Shown here one piece after another: positions 17,244 through 26,183 of a stretch of DNA of 64,000 bases. Both the position numbers and the translations under genes were made by a program. The notes below the pieces were generated by a model. The model made no database searches. It was not told the DNA's origin and saw only the letters and a program-made list of their open reading frames with translations. Within the stretch, counting starts at the first letter, position 1; every line of letters begins with the position of its first letter. Source of the stretch: Anaerolineales bacterium (lineage in GTDB: Bacteria; Chloroflexota; Anaerolineae; Anaerolineales; Villigracilaceae); NCBI GenBank assembly GCA_020634895.1, contig JACKAV010000004.1, positions 248,001-312,000 of the forward strand. The letters are read 5' to 3'.

Positions 17244-18146
17244 AATTCGCTCACGCCAATCGTTGAGCAAGTCTGCTAAAGATTCATGTAGAGGAATGCG
17301 CGGATTCCAACCCGTGACCTTTTTCAACTTCTGGAAACTTCCAACCTGCACAGGCACATCATTCTTTTGGACTCGCGCCAGATCAACTCTAGCCGATAAC
17401 TGCTTCTTCGACCTGAGCATCATCTCACTCAAGCATCCCTGAATCGCAACAGCGTTCCCCGAACAGACGTTATAGGTCTGCCCGGCTTCACCTTTTTCTG
17501 CGAGCAAGGCAAAGGCATGAGCCGCATCTCGAACATCCACAAAATCACGCTTGGCATCGAGGTTGCCGGTGACAATTTCAGTTTGTTCCGAAATCTCCGC
17601 CAATGCGATCTGACGCGCAAACGCCGAGCAAGCCAGATCGGGCGATTGACCTGGTCCTAGCAGGTTGAACATCCGTACAACAACCACATCTAACCCGAAC
17701 GCGTAATGATACCGCAGAGCCGCCGTCTCCTGCGCCACCTTGCTGACGGCATATTCTGTTACGGGCAGCAAAGGAGAACGCTCCGTAATGGGACGCGCGC
17801 TTTTGGTCAACCCGTAAACGGCACTCGAACTCGCTAATACAATTTTGGGTCGCTTCTCCATTTGCAAGACCGCGTCGAGAAGATTCAACGTCCCAAATAA
17901 ATTGGAGGTGTAATAGGCTTTCGGGTCTGTTGATTTGATAATGCCTGCAAGATGAAACACGGCATCGGGTTGGCAATCCACTACAGCACGAGTCAGAGCC
18001 GCGCGGTCAGAAAGATCGCCCACAAAGACATTCTCTCCCGCCGGGCGGATGTCGAATCCAAAAACATCCCAGCCTTCACAGATGAGTTCATCTCGAAGGT
18101 GCCCGCCAACAAAACCGGAAATGCCTGTGATGAGTGCGCGTTTCAT
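17217..18146 (-). CDS. rmd: SDR nucleotide-sugar reductase, Rmd-like (GDP-4-keto-6-deoxymannose reductase)
   Basis: A 309-residue extended SDR starting MKRALITGISGFVGGHL at 18146. It has the cofactor motif TGISGFVG, catalytic serines in VLASSSAVYG, and Tyr/Lys in YAVSK. FHLAGIIKSTDPKAYYTSNLFGTLN and VRMFNLLGPGQSPDLACSAFARQI are typical of Rmd proteins that reduce the Gmd product to GDP-D-rhamnose. Gmd is encoded at 52708-53673, so the pair is complete within the window though 35 kb apart. The C-terminal tail (RRGDPPIS) comes from a repeat. A simple 4-epimerase role cannot be excluded. Confidence 0.72.
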   Translation of the reverse strand: MKRALITGISGFVGGHLRDELICEGWDVFGFDIRPAGENVFVGDLSDRAALTRAVVDCQPDAVFHLAGIIKSTDPKAYYTSNLFGTLNLLDAVLQMEKRPKIVLASSSAVYGLTKSARPITERSPLLPVTEYAVSKVAQETAALRYHYAFGLDVVVVRMFNLLGPGQSPDLACSAFARQIALAEISEQTEIVTGNLDAKRDFVDVRDAAHAFALLAEKGEAGQTYNVCSGNAVAIQGCLSEMMLRSKKQLSARVDLARVQKNDVPVQVGSFQKLKKVTGWNPRIPLHESLADLLNDWRERIRRGDPPIS

Positions 18147-18157
18147 AATTATTCTCA

Positions 18158-18218
18158 ACCACAAAGGAGACAAAGGGTCACATCAAAACCTTTGTGTTCC
18201 TTCGTGCCCCCTTGTGGT
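18158..18218. repeat. Imperfect palindromic repeat at the GT2 3' end
   Basis: Two arms of A/G-rich text (accacaaagg type) face each other as an imperfect inverted repeat. The element spans the gap between the GT2 and rmd genes and encodes the last residues (RGHEGTQRF) of the GT2. The short cacgaaggaacacaaagg units are of a kind dispersed in many genomes. Confidence 0.45.
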
Positions 18219-19100
18219 AAAGACCTTTCTCACTCCAGCAAACGTTCCTTTCAAGCCTTTGAGGCTGTGAAAATTCGCAACAAAAAGACCGATCAACGCC
18301 CAATAATAAAACAACCAACGCCATGAGTTTTTGCTCCAATTCTTGCGGAAGAGGTAATCATAATTGACCACGCTCATTTCCGCCCATTGCTGCACTTTGA
18401 GTCGGTTCATCGGGCTTTCATTGTGGATAAGGGTTGCTGAGGTTTGGTAATAGATCTTATACCCTGCATCGAGAGTTTGTTTCGAGATGTCTACATCTTC
18501 CATCAGTCCATAATGAGCAAGGGCTTCGTCGAATTTTGCTTTCTCAAACACTTCACGCCGGAATGCCATACAACAGCCGGAGAGACATTCGATGTATCCA
18601 CTGGACTGATTTTTGCGTGGGTGCGAAGGCATGCCGGAAGGATAGAACTTCCCATTGCGGGTTCCAACGATACCAAAAAAAGTGCGGATAAAACTGAAAA
18701 AAGCGATCTCAAATCTCATACGCAAAGTCTGGGGTGGAGTGTTGGCGATCTTTCCACCAACCGCACCAATCGTATGATCTACATCGCTTGCAAAAACCTT
18801 CTCCACTTCAGCGAGATAGTTCTTGTCTAAATCCACGTCATCGTCAAAGAAAAAGAGTAGGTCATTTGCACATTCGCGGATACTGTAATTGCGCTGCAAG
18901 GTTAAACCAGGTTGGGTATGAAAATAGCGAACAAGGAAAGGGAATTTCATTGAACTGAGATATTCTTCGAGTCTTTCCTCGTCTGATGAATCGACAACAA
19001 TCAACTCATCTGGCAGGCGGGATTGCGCCGCAATGGACGGCAAGGTCTTCGTGAAATCGTCAAAACGATTGCGAGTGCAGATAATGACGGAGACTTTCAT
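18183..19100 (-). CDS. GT2 glycosyltransferase
   Basis: A 305-residue GT-A enzyme. MKVSVIICTRNRFDDFTKTL opens the nucleotide-binding domain; LLFFFDDDVDLDKNYLAEV contains the metal-binding acidic cluster; SGYIECLSGCCMAFRREVFE and FDEALAHYGLMEDVDIS form the acceptor side. One hydrophobic segment near the end (WRWLFYYWALIGLFVANF) suggests membrane association. Its ATG at 19100 shares a base with the stop of the upstream GT4 (TGATG). The C-terminal tail is derived from a repeat element. Confidence 0.83.
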   Translation of the reverse strand: MKVSVIICTRNRFDDFTKTLPSIAAQSRLPDELIVVDSSDEERLEEYLSSMKFPFLVRYFHTQPGLTLQRNYSIRECANDLLFFFDDDVDLDKNYLAEVEKVFASDVDHTIGAVGGKIANTPPQTLRMRFEIAFFSFIRTFFGIVGTRNGKFYPSGMPSHPRKNQSSGYIECLSGCCMAFRREVFEKAKFDEALAHYGLMEDVDISKQTLDAGYKIYYQTSATLIHNESPMNRLKVQQWAEMSVVNYDYLFRKNWSKNSWRWLFYYWALIGLFVANFHSLKGLKGTFAGVRKVFTTRGHEGTQRF

Positions 19101-20251
19101 CAGGAGTTCAAAACCTTTTCAAAAATCTCTTTATGCTTTGCCACAAACCTTTCCAAAGAGAATAGATCCACAGCCCGTTGGCGCGCCTTTTGTGAAAACT
19201 CTTCGCGATGAGCGTACACCTTTATCACTGCGTCTGCCATATCCTGAGGATTTGGCAGATTGATCTTGTTCCAATCATGCTCCACATGTACACCGATGCC
19301 TGCATCACCAACCAATTCCGGCACGCCGCCATTATCCAAATGGATAACCGGCATTCCCAATGCCATCGCTTCCAAAACCAGACCCGGCGACGGGTCAGCG
19401 TATTTGGTGTGCAGTAAGAGATGAGCCTGTGAATATATGGCTGGAGCTTCTGTTTGAGCATAGGTTCCGATTAAGGTCACATGCTCGGTCAGGTTCATGT
19501 CATGCAAAGCTTGCTTTGTCCATGTTTCGGCTTCGTCGCGCGGAAGCCAGAGATTGCCGGTAACAATCAATCTTGCATTTGGCACGTCACGATGCAAGGC
19601 TTTGAGCGTTTGCAACGCCAACTCAAGGCGGTACTTTTCGTATTGGTTGCCGCCCAAAAGCAAAGTCAAGGTTTCAGGTTTTGCCGGGCAGGCTTCGGGT
19701 GAGAAGAGGCGGGTATCCACCGGGTTGTAGATGATCTCGTTGGGTACATCCGGCGGGGAGATGTATCGTTCAGCGCTATCCTTGCAGAATTGACTCTGAT
19801 AAATAATAAAGTCTGCAAAGCTGATTATTTTTTTCAATGAACGATTCGAGCTTTCGAAGTTGTCACCATCCCATGCAGGGAAGGCAACTCCATTTTGATT
19901 CACCACAATTCTTAACTTCTTCTGCTTTGCGGTCTTGAGTATTTCAAGCTGTAGAGGATGTGCAACACTACTAACGGCATAGAGCAAATTTGCAACGGGA
20001 AAATGATGGAAAAAATGCTCCGCAAGATAGGTCAACTTAACCGCACCGCCGTGAGCAAATTCGCTGCGCGTTACAGGCGGATTCGGGAAACGGGCACTGA
20101 GATATGCAACCGCAAGATCGGTTCCGTTTTTTTGAAGCGTGGAAAGTTTTGAACGGGCAGGGTGGGTCTTTGCCCAATCGCGCAAAGCGAACACAGCCCG
20201 AAAGAACTTCGGGAAGGTCCGCTTGAGAGAATTGAGCAGGTTTCTCAACAT
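19100..20251 (-). CDS. GT4 glycosyltransferase
   Basis: A 383-residue GT-B protein with a basic N-terminus (MLRNLLNSLKRTFPKFF). NQNGVAFPAWDGDNF and YQSQFCKDSAERYI mark the N-domain, and YNPVDTRLFSPEACP is the domain linker. In the donor domain DPSPGLVLEAMALGMPVI has the E-x7-E with Asp at the first position, and NGGVPELVGDAGIGV follows. It lies one base from the upstream methyltransferase gene. Donor and acceptor are unknown. Confidence 0.82.
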   Translation of the reverse strand: MLRNLLNSLKRTFPKFFRAVFALRDWAKTHPARSKLSTLQKNGTDLAVAYLSARFPNPPVTRSEFAHGGAVKLTYLAEHFFHHFPVANLLYAVSSVAHPLQLEILKTAKQKKLRIVVNQNGVAFPAWDGDNFESSNRSLKKIISFADFIIYQSQFCKDSAERYISPPDVPNEIIYNPVDTRLFSPEACPAKPETLTLLLGGNQYEKYRLELALQTLKALHRDVPNARLIVTGNLWLPRDEAETWTKQALHDMNLTEHVTLIGTYAQTEAPAIYSQAHLLLHTKYADPSPGLVLEAMALGMPVIHLDNGGVPELVGDAGIGVHVEHDWNKINLPNPQDMADAVIKVYAHREEFSQKARQRAVDLFSLERFVAKHKEIFEKVLNS

Positions 20252-20252
20252 T

Positions 20253-20993
20253 TTATTTTGCAGGAGTGCATTCCGCCCAGATATCTGCCCAACGAATCTC
20301 GAAATGAGTCACATCAAGCCCAGCCTGCTTCATTTCATCATAAAAGATATCTTTGGAGTATTCGAGTTCATGCGTGTCATCGGTGTAGGGAAACAAGCCA
20401 AGTTCCTTCTTGAGCGCTGCCTGCAAGTGCCGCTCAAAAGTCGGTACGCGAATGAGAAATTTCTTCGGGTTGAAGCGCCTGGTCAAATCTTTCAAAAATT
20501 CAGGGCGGTTCTTCAAATGCTCGAGTACACTCGATAAAACAATCACATCCACTGACCCAACCTCAGGAATATCTTTGAACACATCGCCAATCACAAATTG
20601 AATATTGGGATGGGCAAAACGCTGTTTCCCAAACTCGATCTGTTTCGCGTCAAAATCGATTGCCAGAACTTTTGCATCTGAATGGACGGCAATGGCATGA
20701 GCCAACGCCCCGTAGCCGCAGCCGAGGTCCAACACGCTGGCGTTCTTTTCAATGCGGTCATAAAAGAAGGAGTGAATACCCTCCATCACTTCATGCTTGA
20801 TATGGACGCCGTCGCCCCAGCGTTTACATTGCAAATCGATCTCGTAATTAACATAATCGTACACGCCTAGCAGCCATTTTGTCGCCTCACGCGGATTAGC
20901 AGATTCCTCTGCACCAACCATCATCTTGATGATAAATCTCCGCAACGAACGGGGGAAAAGATAATATGCCGTTTTTTGGATGATCGAACTCAT
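20253..20993 (-). CDS. Class I SAM-dependent methyltransferase
   Basis: A 246-residue methyltransferase. NASVLDLGCGYGALAHAIAV is the SAM-binding loop near residue 90, AKVLAIDFDAKQIEF the acidic strand, and VDVIVLSSVLEHLKNRPEFL motif IV. The N-terminus is basic (PRSLRRFIIKMM). Its start overlaps the stop of the upstream GT4 by four bases. It is one of about eight methyltransferases in the window, in a block where GTs and methyltransferases alternate; probably it caps or decorates the glycan. Confidence 0.78.
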   Translation of the reverse strand: MSSIIQKTAYYLFPRSLRRFIIKMMVGAEESANPREATKWLLGVYDYVNYEIDLQCKRWGDGVHIKHEVMEGIHSFFYDRIEKNASVLDLGCGYGALAHAIAVHSDAKVLAIDFDAKQIEFGKQRFAHPNIQFVIGDVFKDIPEVGSVDVIVLSSVLEHLKNRPEFLKDLTRRFNPKKFLIRVPTFERHLQAALKKELGLFPYTDDTHELEYSKDIFYDEMKQAGLDVTHFEIRWADIWAECTPAK

Positions 20994-22078
20994 TCAACAA
21001 ATCCTTTCATGAACTCAGCCCACAAGGGAATTTGGCTCTTATAACTATTGGCTTCAGCGGTTTTTCTTCCGGCAAACAGCATCGGCTGAAGATCTGCCTG
21101 GGACGAGCGATACACGTGAAGGGCGTATGAAGTGAGCGCGTCCACATCCTCCACGGCGGTCATAAAGGCATTTTCGCCATGCTTTACCAGATCCATTGCC
21201 TGCCCGACCCGCGTCGTCACCAATGGCACACCGGTTGCCATGCTTTCCAAAATCGCCTTTGGTCCGCCTTCCTGACGAGAGGACACCACATATAGATCCA
21301 ATGCCTGAAACATTGTAGCAATATCAGGATAGGATTTGAGATATCCATGCCAATACGGGATACCCGCTTCTTCCAAACCTTTTTTGACAAAGCCTCGAGC
21401 GGGTCCTGATAGTAAAACAAATAATTCAGGGATGGTATTTTTCAATTGCTTCATGGTCTCGACAAACAAATCAGGTCCCTTTATCAGTTTTGGTTCCATG
21501 CCATCTCCCCAGCCGACTCCGTCTTTTTGGAAGGAACCCACAACGAATGCAGAGTGAGGGAGTCCCAACTCGGCACGAGCGCGCCTTTTCATCTCAGATG
21601 TGCGAAAGGGAAAAAAGTCGGTATTGATCCCAATCGGGATCAGGAACAACTTGGATGGATCGATGCCTGTTTGCAAGATGGCATCCCGCATTTCCGTATG
21701 AGAAACCTGAATACGTGAAATCCTTTCGTGATGCTTTTGCAACCCGCGATATACACCGTCAAAATCTTCGTCACCTGTCTGCGGCAACCCATGAAAATAC
21801 GCAAGACCGATGCGATGAGGAAGCAACCCTAGCCAATCCTCTTTTTTAAGAAAGAATTGGTTCGAAAAGAAAATAGACTGCGGCGTATGAGCATGTTTCC
21901 AGATCGGTTTTACCAAACGCACATTGAGTTCTTTGGAAATATGTGCAAGCTCACGCATTTCCCAATCCAATACCCAGCCTGCATCGTCGCCATACAGGAT
22001 CAAACGTGAATACGGCTTCCAATTCCAAGAAGCCGCCCTAATAATATTTTTTCCAATATTCTGCGCCAGTGACTTCAT
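20990..22078 (-). CDS. GT4 glycosyltransferase
   Basis: A 362-residue GT-B protein. The N-domain has LILYGDDAGWVLDWEM and HGLPQTGDEDFDGVY; PIGINTDFFPFRTSEM is the linker; VGSFQKDGVGWGDG opens the donor domain; SRQEGGPKAILESMATGVPLV carries the E-x7-E. Four-base overlaps link it to the GT upstream and the methyltransferase downstream. The GWVLDWEMRELA opening resembles GT4 proteins that add a late residue, but the sugar cannot be named. Confidence 0.8.
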   Translation of the reverse strand: MKSLAQNIGKNIIRAASWNWKPYSRLILYGDDAGWVLDWEMRELAHISKELNVRLVKPIWKHAHTPQSIFFSNQFFLKKEDWLGLLPHRIGLAYFHGLPQTGDEDFDGVYRGLQKHHERISRIQVSHTEMRDAILQTGIDPSKLFLIPIGINTDFFPFRTSEMKRRARAELGLPHSAFVVGSFQKDGVGWGDGMEPKLIKGPDLFVETMKQLKNTIPELFVLLSGPARGFVKKGLEEAGIPYWHGYLKSYPDIATMFQALDLYVVSSRQEGGPKAILESMATGVPLVTTRVGQAMDLVKHGENAFMTAVEDVDALTSYALHVYRSSQADLQPMLFAGRKTAEANSYKSQIPLWAEFMKGFVE

Positions 22079-23046
22079 GGGATCAATTCCAACACCTTCA
22101 AATATTGTTCGCTGACCTCTTTTATGGATGGAATCGAAATGTGTGACTGAAACGCTTCATACCGACCTGCGACATCGTTCAGCAATTCCGGGATTTCCTC
22201 CGCCGATTCAAACCCCGCTCCAGCCTGTTTCACGATCTCAGGGTGACCACCACTCTGCAAGTAGATCGCTGGGAGTCCACAAGTCAACGCTTCGATCAAC
22301 GAATTAGAGCATGGATCATTTTTGCTGGCGGTGAGATAGAGATCGTGCTCGCGGAACAGTTCCGCCATACGCATCGAATCAACCGCAGGAATCATACGGA
22401 TGTTCTTAAACGTCACCGGGCTGCGACCCACAAAGGTCATTTTATATCGGTCCCAATCCAAATGATCGTCCAGCCATTGATAGACCAGCGCACCTTTGTT
22501 GACATTATCCGACCAGCTTGAAGCAATAAGCCGGATCTTTCGATCACGTGAGAAACTGATCCTTCCGCGAGAATAAAAAATATCAGGATCAGCCGCATTC
22601 AAGACCACTACAGGCTCCCTGAATTTCATATCAAGTTCCAGATGTTTATTCAAACTATATTGCGACTGAAAAATCGTCTTGTCTGCAAATCTTAAATTGA
22701 CCGCATGAATGTTTTCGTCCACACCATCTTCATATCCACGATAGATGTCAATAGGACCATCCACGCGGTGAACATAAAGAACTGCATTACGTTTCAAACG
22801 CTGCAAGCGGTTTGCCCTGAAATTAAAAGAATTAAACAGACACGCTCGTGTGGTACGGGAAATCGTATTATTCTCGACGCGCAGACCATGTGCCTCTGTC
22901 TGCTTCCAAAACGCCCGCAAGAACTGATGCCCACCGCCGGTTGGAGGAGGTTCAAATTCATGGAAAATGGAAAGATCCGCAGATATAAATAGCCCTTTGG
23001 CAAAAGCAGCATTGTCAGAGATCATGTTACGAACGCCAAGCCTCAT
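22075..23046 (-). CDS. Short GT-B glycosyltransferase, GT4-like
   Basis: A 323-residue protein, shorter than most GT4 enzymes. EPPPTGGGHQFLRAFWKQ is a GT4-type acceptor loop, NAADPDIFYSRGRISFS the linker, RLIASSWSDNVNKGA the donor domain start, and DPCSNSLIEALTCGLPAIYL the donor motif with Asp in place of the first Glu. The ATG at 23046 is used; an alternative lies seven codons later. It overlaps the next GT4 gene by four bases. Confidence 0.75.
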   Translation of the reverse strand: MRLGVRNMISDNAAFAKGLFISADLSIFHEFEPPPTGGGHQFLRAFWKQTEAHGLRVENNTISRTTRACLFNSFNFRANRLQRLKRNAVLYVHRVDGPIDIYRGYEDGVDENIHAVNLRFADKTIFQSQYSLNKHLELDMKFREPVVVLNAADPDIFYSRGRISFSRDRKIRLIASSWSDNVNKGALVYQWLDDHLDWDRYKMTFVGRSPVTFKNIRMIPAVDSMRMAELFREHDLYLTASKNDPCSNSLIEALTCGLPAIYLQSGGHPEIVKQAGAGFESAEEIPELLNDVAGRYEAFQSHISIPSIKEVSEQYLKVLELIP

Positions 23047-23058
23047 GGGGCAATTACC

Positions 23059-23859
23059 TTATGTTTTTTTACCAGCAACAACCATCAACATGTGTCCCCA
23101 ATCTGAGTTGACATAAGGTATATGCTTGCTAATACGCATAATAAGTTTGCTGAAAAAAGCCGGTATTTTCTTCAACCAATGTAATTCCTGCGAAAGCGTA
23201 TTCTGATGAGCATAAGAATATGTGGCTTTGACATCATATCCATTTGCTTCAAGAATGCTACAAAATTCCCTACGGGCAAAGGCGTATTGATAGAAGTCCA
23301 TTCCACTCACGTCATCCTGATAGGCTCCATGCCTAGCACGCCAAAGGCGAAGGTCATTAAAATAAGGCACTGAGATCAATAATATGCCCTGCGGTTTAAG
23401 AATGCGTTTCATTTCCTGTAAAAACGGTTCGGGACCCTCACGCCGATGTTCAACTACACCAATGGAAATAATGGCATCAAATTTTTCATTTGCAACACCA
23501 AGGGTTGTTATATCGCCGCAAATAAGTTCTAAACCGCCTACAATTTGTCTGGCTTTTTGCATGGCTTTGAAAGCATAATCCAAGCCAAAACAATTGTAGT
23601 GATTTGCCCTTAAAGCAGTTACAAGCTGCGCAGTGCCACAACCCGCTTCCAAGATAATGCCATTTTTTGGAAGGTGACGTTTGAATATCTTGTCAAAATA
23701 AGCGAGTTTCCCTGCAAGATAAGGTTCGTAATATTCCTTAGATATTTCCTTAAACCACTTACTCTCCCAGTATTCTCGAGTTGCCTGTTTATAGTAGTAC
23801 ACCAAGCGTCCATCTTCTATGGTACGGTTTCCATCGCGATTTATATTTTTTTTGATCAT
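23059..23859 (-). CDS. Class I SAM-dependent methyltransferase
   Basis: A 266-residue methyltransferase. GIILEAGCGTAQLVTALRAN is the SAM-binding loop near residue 72, DAIISIGVVEHRREGPEPFL motif IV, and RILKPQGILLISVPYF motif VI. The N-terminus REYWESKWFKEISKEYYEPYL resembles methyltransferases of O-antigen clusters. It is the first gene after a 105-base gap that contains a possible promoter, so a transcript may start here and run on into the GT genes. Confidence 0.78.
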   Translation of the reverse strand: MIKKNINRDGNRTIEDGRLVYYYKQATREYWESKWFKEISKEYYEPYLAGKLAYFDKIFKRHLPKNGIILEAGCGTAQLVTALRANHYNCFGLDYAFKAMQKARQIVGGLELICGDITTLGVANEKFDAIISIGVVEHRREGPEPFLQEMKRILKPQGILLISVPYFNDLRLWRARHGAYQDDVSGMDFYQYAFARREFCSILEANGYDVKATYSYAHQNTLSQELHWLKKIPAFFSKLIMRISKHIPYVNSDWGHMLMVVAGKKT

Positions 23860-23888
23860 CCTACTAATCCCGGAGAATTTACTAGTGT

Positions 23889-23917
23889 GTAATAAAACTA
23901 ACCATTTTAAACATCAA
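23889..23917 (-). promoter_or_regulatory. Possible sigma-70-type promoter upstream of 23859
   Basis: On the minus strand TTGATG (23912-23917) and TATTAC (23889-23894) are separated by 17 bases, about 30 bases before the ATG at 23859. The 105-base gap 23860-23964 is A/T-rich and otherwise empty. Pattern only; each box matches consensus at four of six positions. Confidence 0.35.
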
Positions 23918-23964
23918 TCATATTTCCCAAAACAAGTGAAAAGGCAAAACCACAATAAAACAGA

Positions 23965-24738
23965 CTACTTATAGGCATGGATAACAAAATGGCTATTATT
24001 CACACTATATCTTTTATTGATCATCTCAAAACGACCAACTATTTTTGTTTTTCTAAAACCAGCGGACATACACATCGCCTTGACCGCCTCTTCAGAGAGG
24101 CTAAAAAAAGACCCCCCAGAAATATGCCCTTGAAATAAGGCTAAAGCCTTTTTCCGGTTAAACAGATCCGGCTTATAGGCAGAAGAAACGGTAATAATAC
24201 ATTTTTCTTTTGTTGCCAAGTATAGTTGCTCAATGGCAGTTATAGGATCCCTTAAGTGTTCAAGCAAATCGTTGCACATAACTACATCAAATTCACCATA
24301 TGAAGAAAGGTCATAAATCGACCCATTACTAAACTCGACATTCAAATCCATCAACTTGGTCATAAACAGCAATTTATTTGAATTTTTCAATCCATATTTT
24401 TCATACAATGACCGAAAAACATCATAATCATTTGCATATTGGGCATATTTTTCTTGATGATTTTGCTTAAACGCAATAGATGGTGAAAAAGCAAGGGAGC
24501 CATCGTATTTATTTGAATCAACACCTAATACCCGGTCTGCGCCATGTTCCTTCATCCAGATAGAGAAAAAACCATCCGAGCAACCAACATCCAATACTGC
24601 CTTTCCGCTGTAATCTTTATCAAATCCATAATGTTCTACGTAATCGGCAACATCATAAGTGCCATTGGAAATCAAACCCTCATATCGAAAACAGTGATAC
24701 CATCTGCCTTTTTCAAACAAATCCTTAAGCTCATTCAT
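23965..24738 (-). CDS. SAM methyltransferase, CmoB-like fold
   Basis: A 257-residue protein starting MNELKDLFEKGRWYHCFRYE at 24738, with AAGGAG at a good distance upstream; the longer frame to 24834 overlaps the previous gene. KAVLDVGCSDGFFSIWMKEHGAD is the SAM loop, followed by GVDSNKYDG and VVMCNDLLEHLRDPITAIEQ. The WYH and GCSDGFFS features recall the CmoB/DUF1698 group, which carboxymethylates or methylates tRNA in its founding members. Glycan clusters often hold such paralogues, so a sugar substrate is more likely here. Confidence 0.72.
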   Translation of the reverse strand: MNELKDLFEKGRWYHCFRYEGLISNGTYDVADYVEHYGFDKDYSGKAVLDVGCSDGFFSIWMKEHGADRVLGVDSNKYDGSLAFSPSIAFKQNHQEKYAQYANDYDVFRSLYEKYGLKNSNKLLFMTKLMDLNVEFSNGSIYDLSSYGEFDVVMCNDLLEHLRDPITAIEQLYLATKEKCIITVSSAYKPDLFNRKKALALFQGHISGGSFFSLSEEAVKAMCMSAGFRKTKIVGRFEMINKRYSVNNSHFVIHAYK

Positions 24739-24770
24739 TATCTGCTCCTTAGAATCAAACAATATCAAAC

Positions 24771-26180
24771 TCAAATATGTCTTTTCATCATTGACAACAA
24801 GCGGAATGAGGCTTGCCCATCCAATTCGCCGCATTCTGAAACAGCATACTCAAGTCGTGCTTCTTGGTCAATATTATTATCAGACAAATACTCAGAGATA
24901 TAATCTAATAATTCTTTCTCATTTTTTGCTACTTTTGCCGCCCTTAATCTTAGCCTTTTGCGATTGTGCGTCATTCGTTGTTGGAAACCCGTAGTTACAC
25001 CAAAACGAACACCAAAAGTATATGCATCGTAACCAATATAAATGGTGGGCAAGTCACAAATAGCCGCCTCCAACCCCATTGTGGAAAAATTATTTATCAA
25101 AACATCACTATATCGTAACAAATAATTCAACTCATCAGGGGCTTCGTCCAACCCCAAATCAAGCCTGAGTTCTTTAACACGATCCCCACTTGCATCTACT
25201 GACCCGGGATTGGAAACATATACACCGGCTTTCTGGTACAACTTTTCTATAACATGCCAACCGGGTGAGTCCAGCAATTTTGCATGAGGCTGGGGACGAA
25301 CAACGAAATTAAAATCATTCTTCCACACCTTATTCCGCTCTTCAACAAATATTCGGTAAATCTCAAAGTAATGATTTATATTTACGCCGCCGGCAAAGAA
25401 AATCGTCTTCTTATCTGGATCGAGGTTTATGCTCTCAAGAAAATTCCTTCGGTTTAAGGCAAGCGGCTGCATAAAGCGATCATATTGGACTGGACCAGTG
25501 ATTTCCAATTTATTGGCAGGATAGTTATGAAGCTTTATGACTTCATCCGCCATTTGCCTGCTCCAGACAGCAAGGCAGGTTGGATTAAATCCGCGATAAC
25601 CCATATTGACAATATTGTCATAATTGGTAATAGCCGCAAATGCGGGAATCCCCATACGCTGGGCTTCCAAAGCGAAACTGCCCTCATTCCAGAAATTGAA
25701 ATTCCCCATACCAGGCGTCAACACGCAGTCGACATCCTGTTCCTTGAAATGCTTGTCATGAGCATGGGTTACATATAAATACCTTTCAAGCCAGGCTAAT
25801 AATCTCCCCATGCCAGGCACATGACGCAGAAAGCTGACATATATCATTTGCGCCGACATACCAAACAAAGTCGCGTGAAACAATTTACTCTCAATGGTTT
25901 CACGGAAACGCAAATCGGTTGTTTCCGTCACCACCACAAAACGGCGAAGCATTCTTAACTGTTGTAATAAAAAATGTTTTTGATATTGAACATCGTATTG
26001 CTCCACCTGCAACTCAAAATACTGTTCGGGGTCAAAATCAAAAGACCGAAAATATGTAGGGCTGAGAAAATACAGCGGCTTGAATCCGTCATCCGCCAAA
26101 CGTTGGCGAAAGGACGGTTGATGGAACGCGCGCGCTGCCATCTTACCATGCAAAGGAATTGCAATCTTTATTTCAGACAT
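24771..26180 (-). CDS. GT-B-like protein, candidate ulosonyltransferase (family A)
   Basis: A 469-residue protein without a clear CAZy match to my eye. Two Rossmann-like halves are suggested. Shared with 32814-34202 and 37129-38520 are: a (Y/W)DN motif (ITNYDNIVNMGYRG), VWSRQMADEVIKLHNYP, ITGPVQYDRF, then FVVRPQPHAKLL and NNFSTMGLEAAICDLPTIY. The RPxPH and late N-S/T-E features recall CDP-glycerol phosphotransferases and KpsC-type Kdo transferases, which use CDP- or CMP-linked donors. It lies directly after the transketolase gene (three-base gap), the end of a NeuB module. A role in transferring the CMP-ulosonate made there is inference. Confidence 0.55.
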   Translation of the reverse strand: MSEIKIAIPLHGKMAARAFHQPSFRQRLADDGFKPLYFLSPTYFRSFDFDPEQYFELQVEQYDVQYQKHFLLQQLRMLRRFVVVTETTDLRFRETIESKLFHATLFGMSAQMIYVSFLRHVPGMGRLLAWLERYLYVTHAHDKHFKEQDVDCVLTPGMGNFNFWNEGSFALEAQRMGIPAFAAITNYDNIVNMGYRGFNPTCLAVWSRQMADEVIKLHNYPANKLEITGPVQYDRFMQPLALNRRNFLESINLDPDKKTIFFAGGVNINHYFEIYRIFVEERNKVWKNDFNFVVRPQPHAKLLDSPGWHVIEKLYQKAGVYVSNPGSVDASGDRVKELRLDLGLDEAPDELNYLLRYSDVLINNFSTMGLEAAICDLPTIYIGYDAYTFGVRFGVTTGFQQRMTHNRKRLRLRAAKVAKNEKELLDYISEYLSDNNIDQEARLEYAVSECGELDGQASFRLLSMMKRHI

Positions 26181-26183
26181 TCA

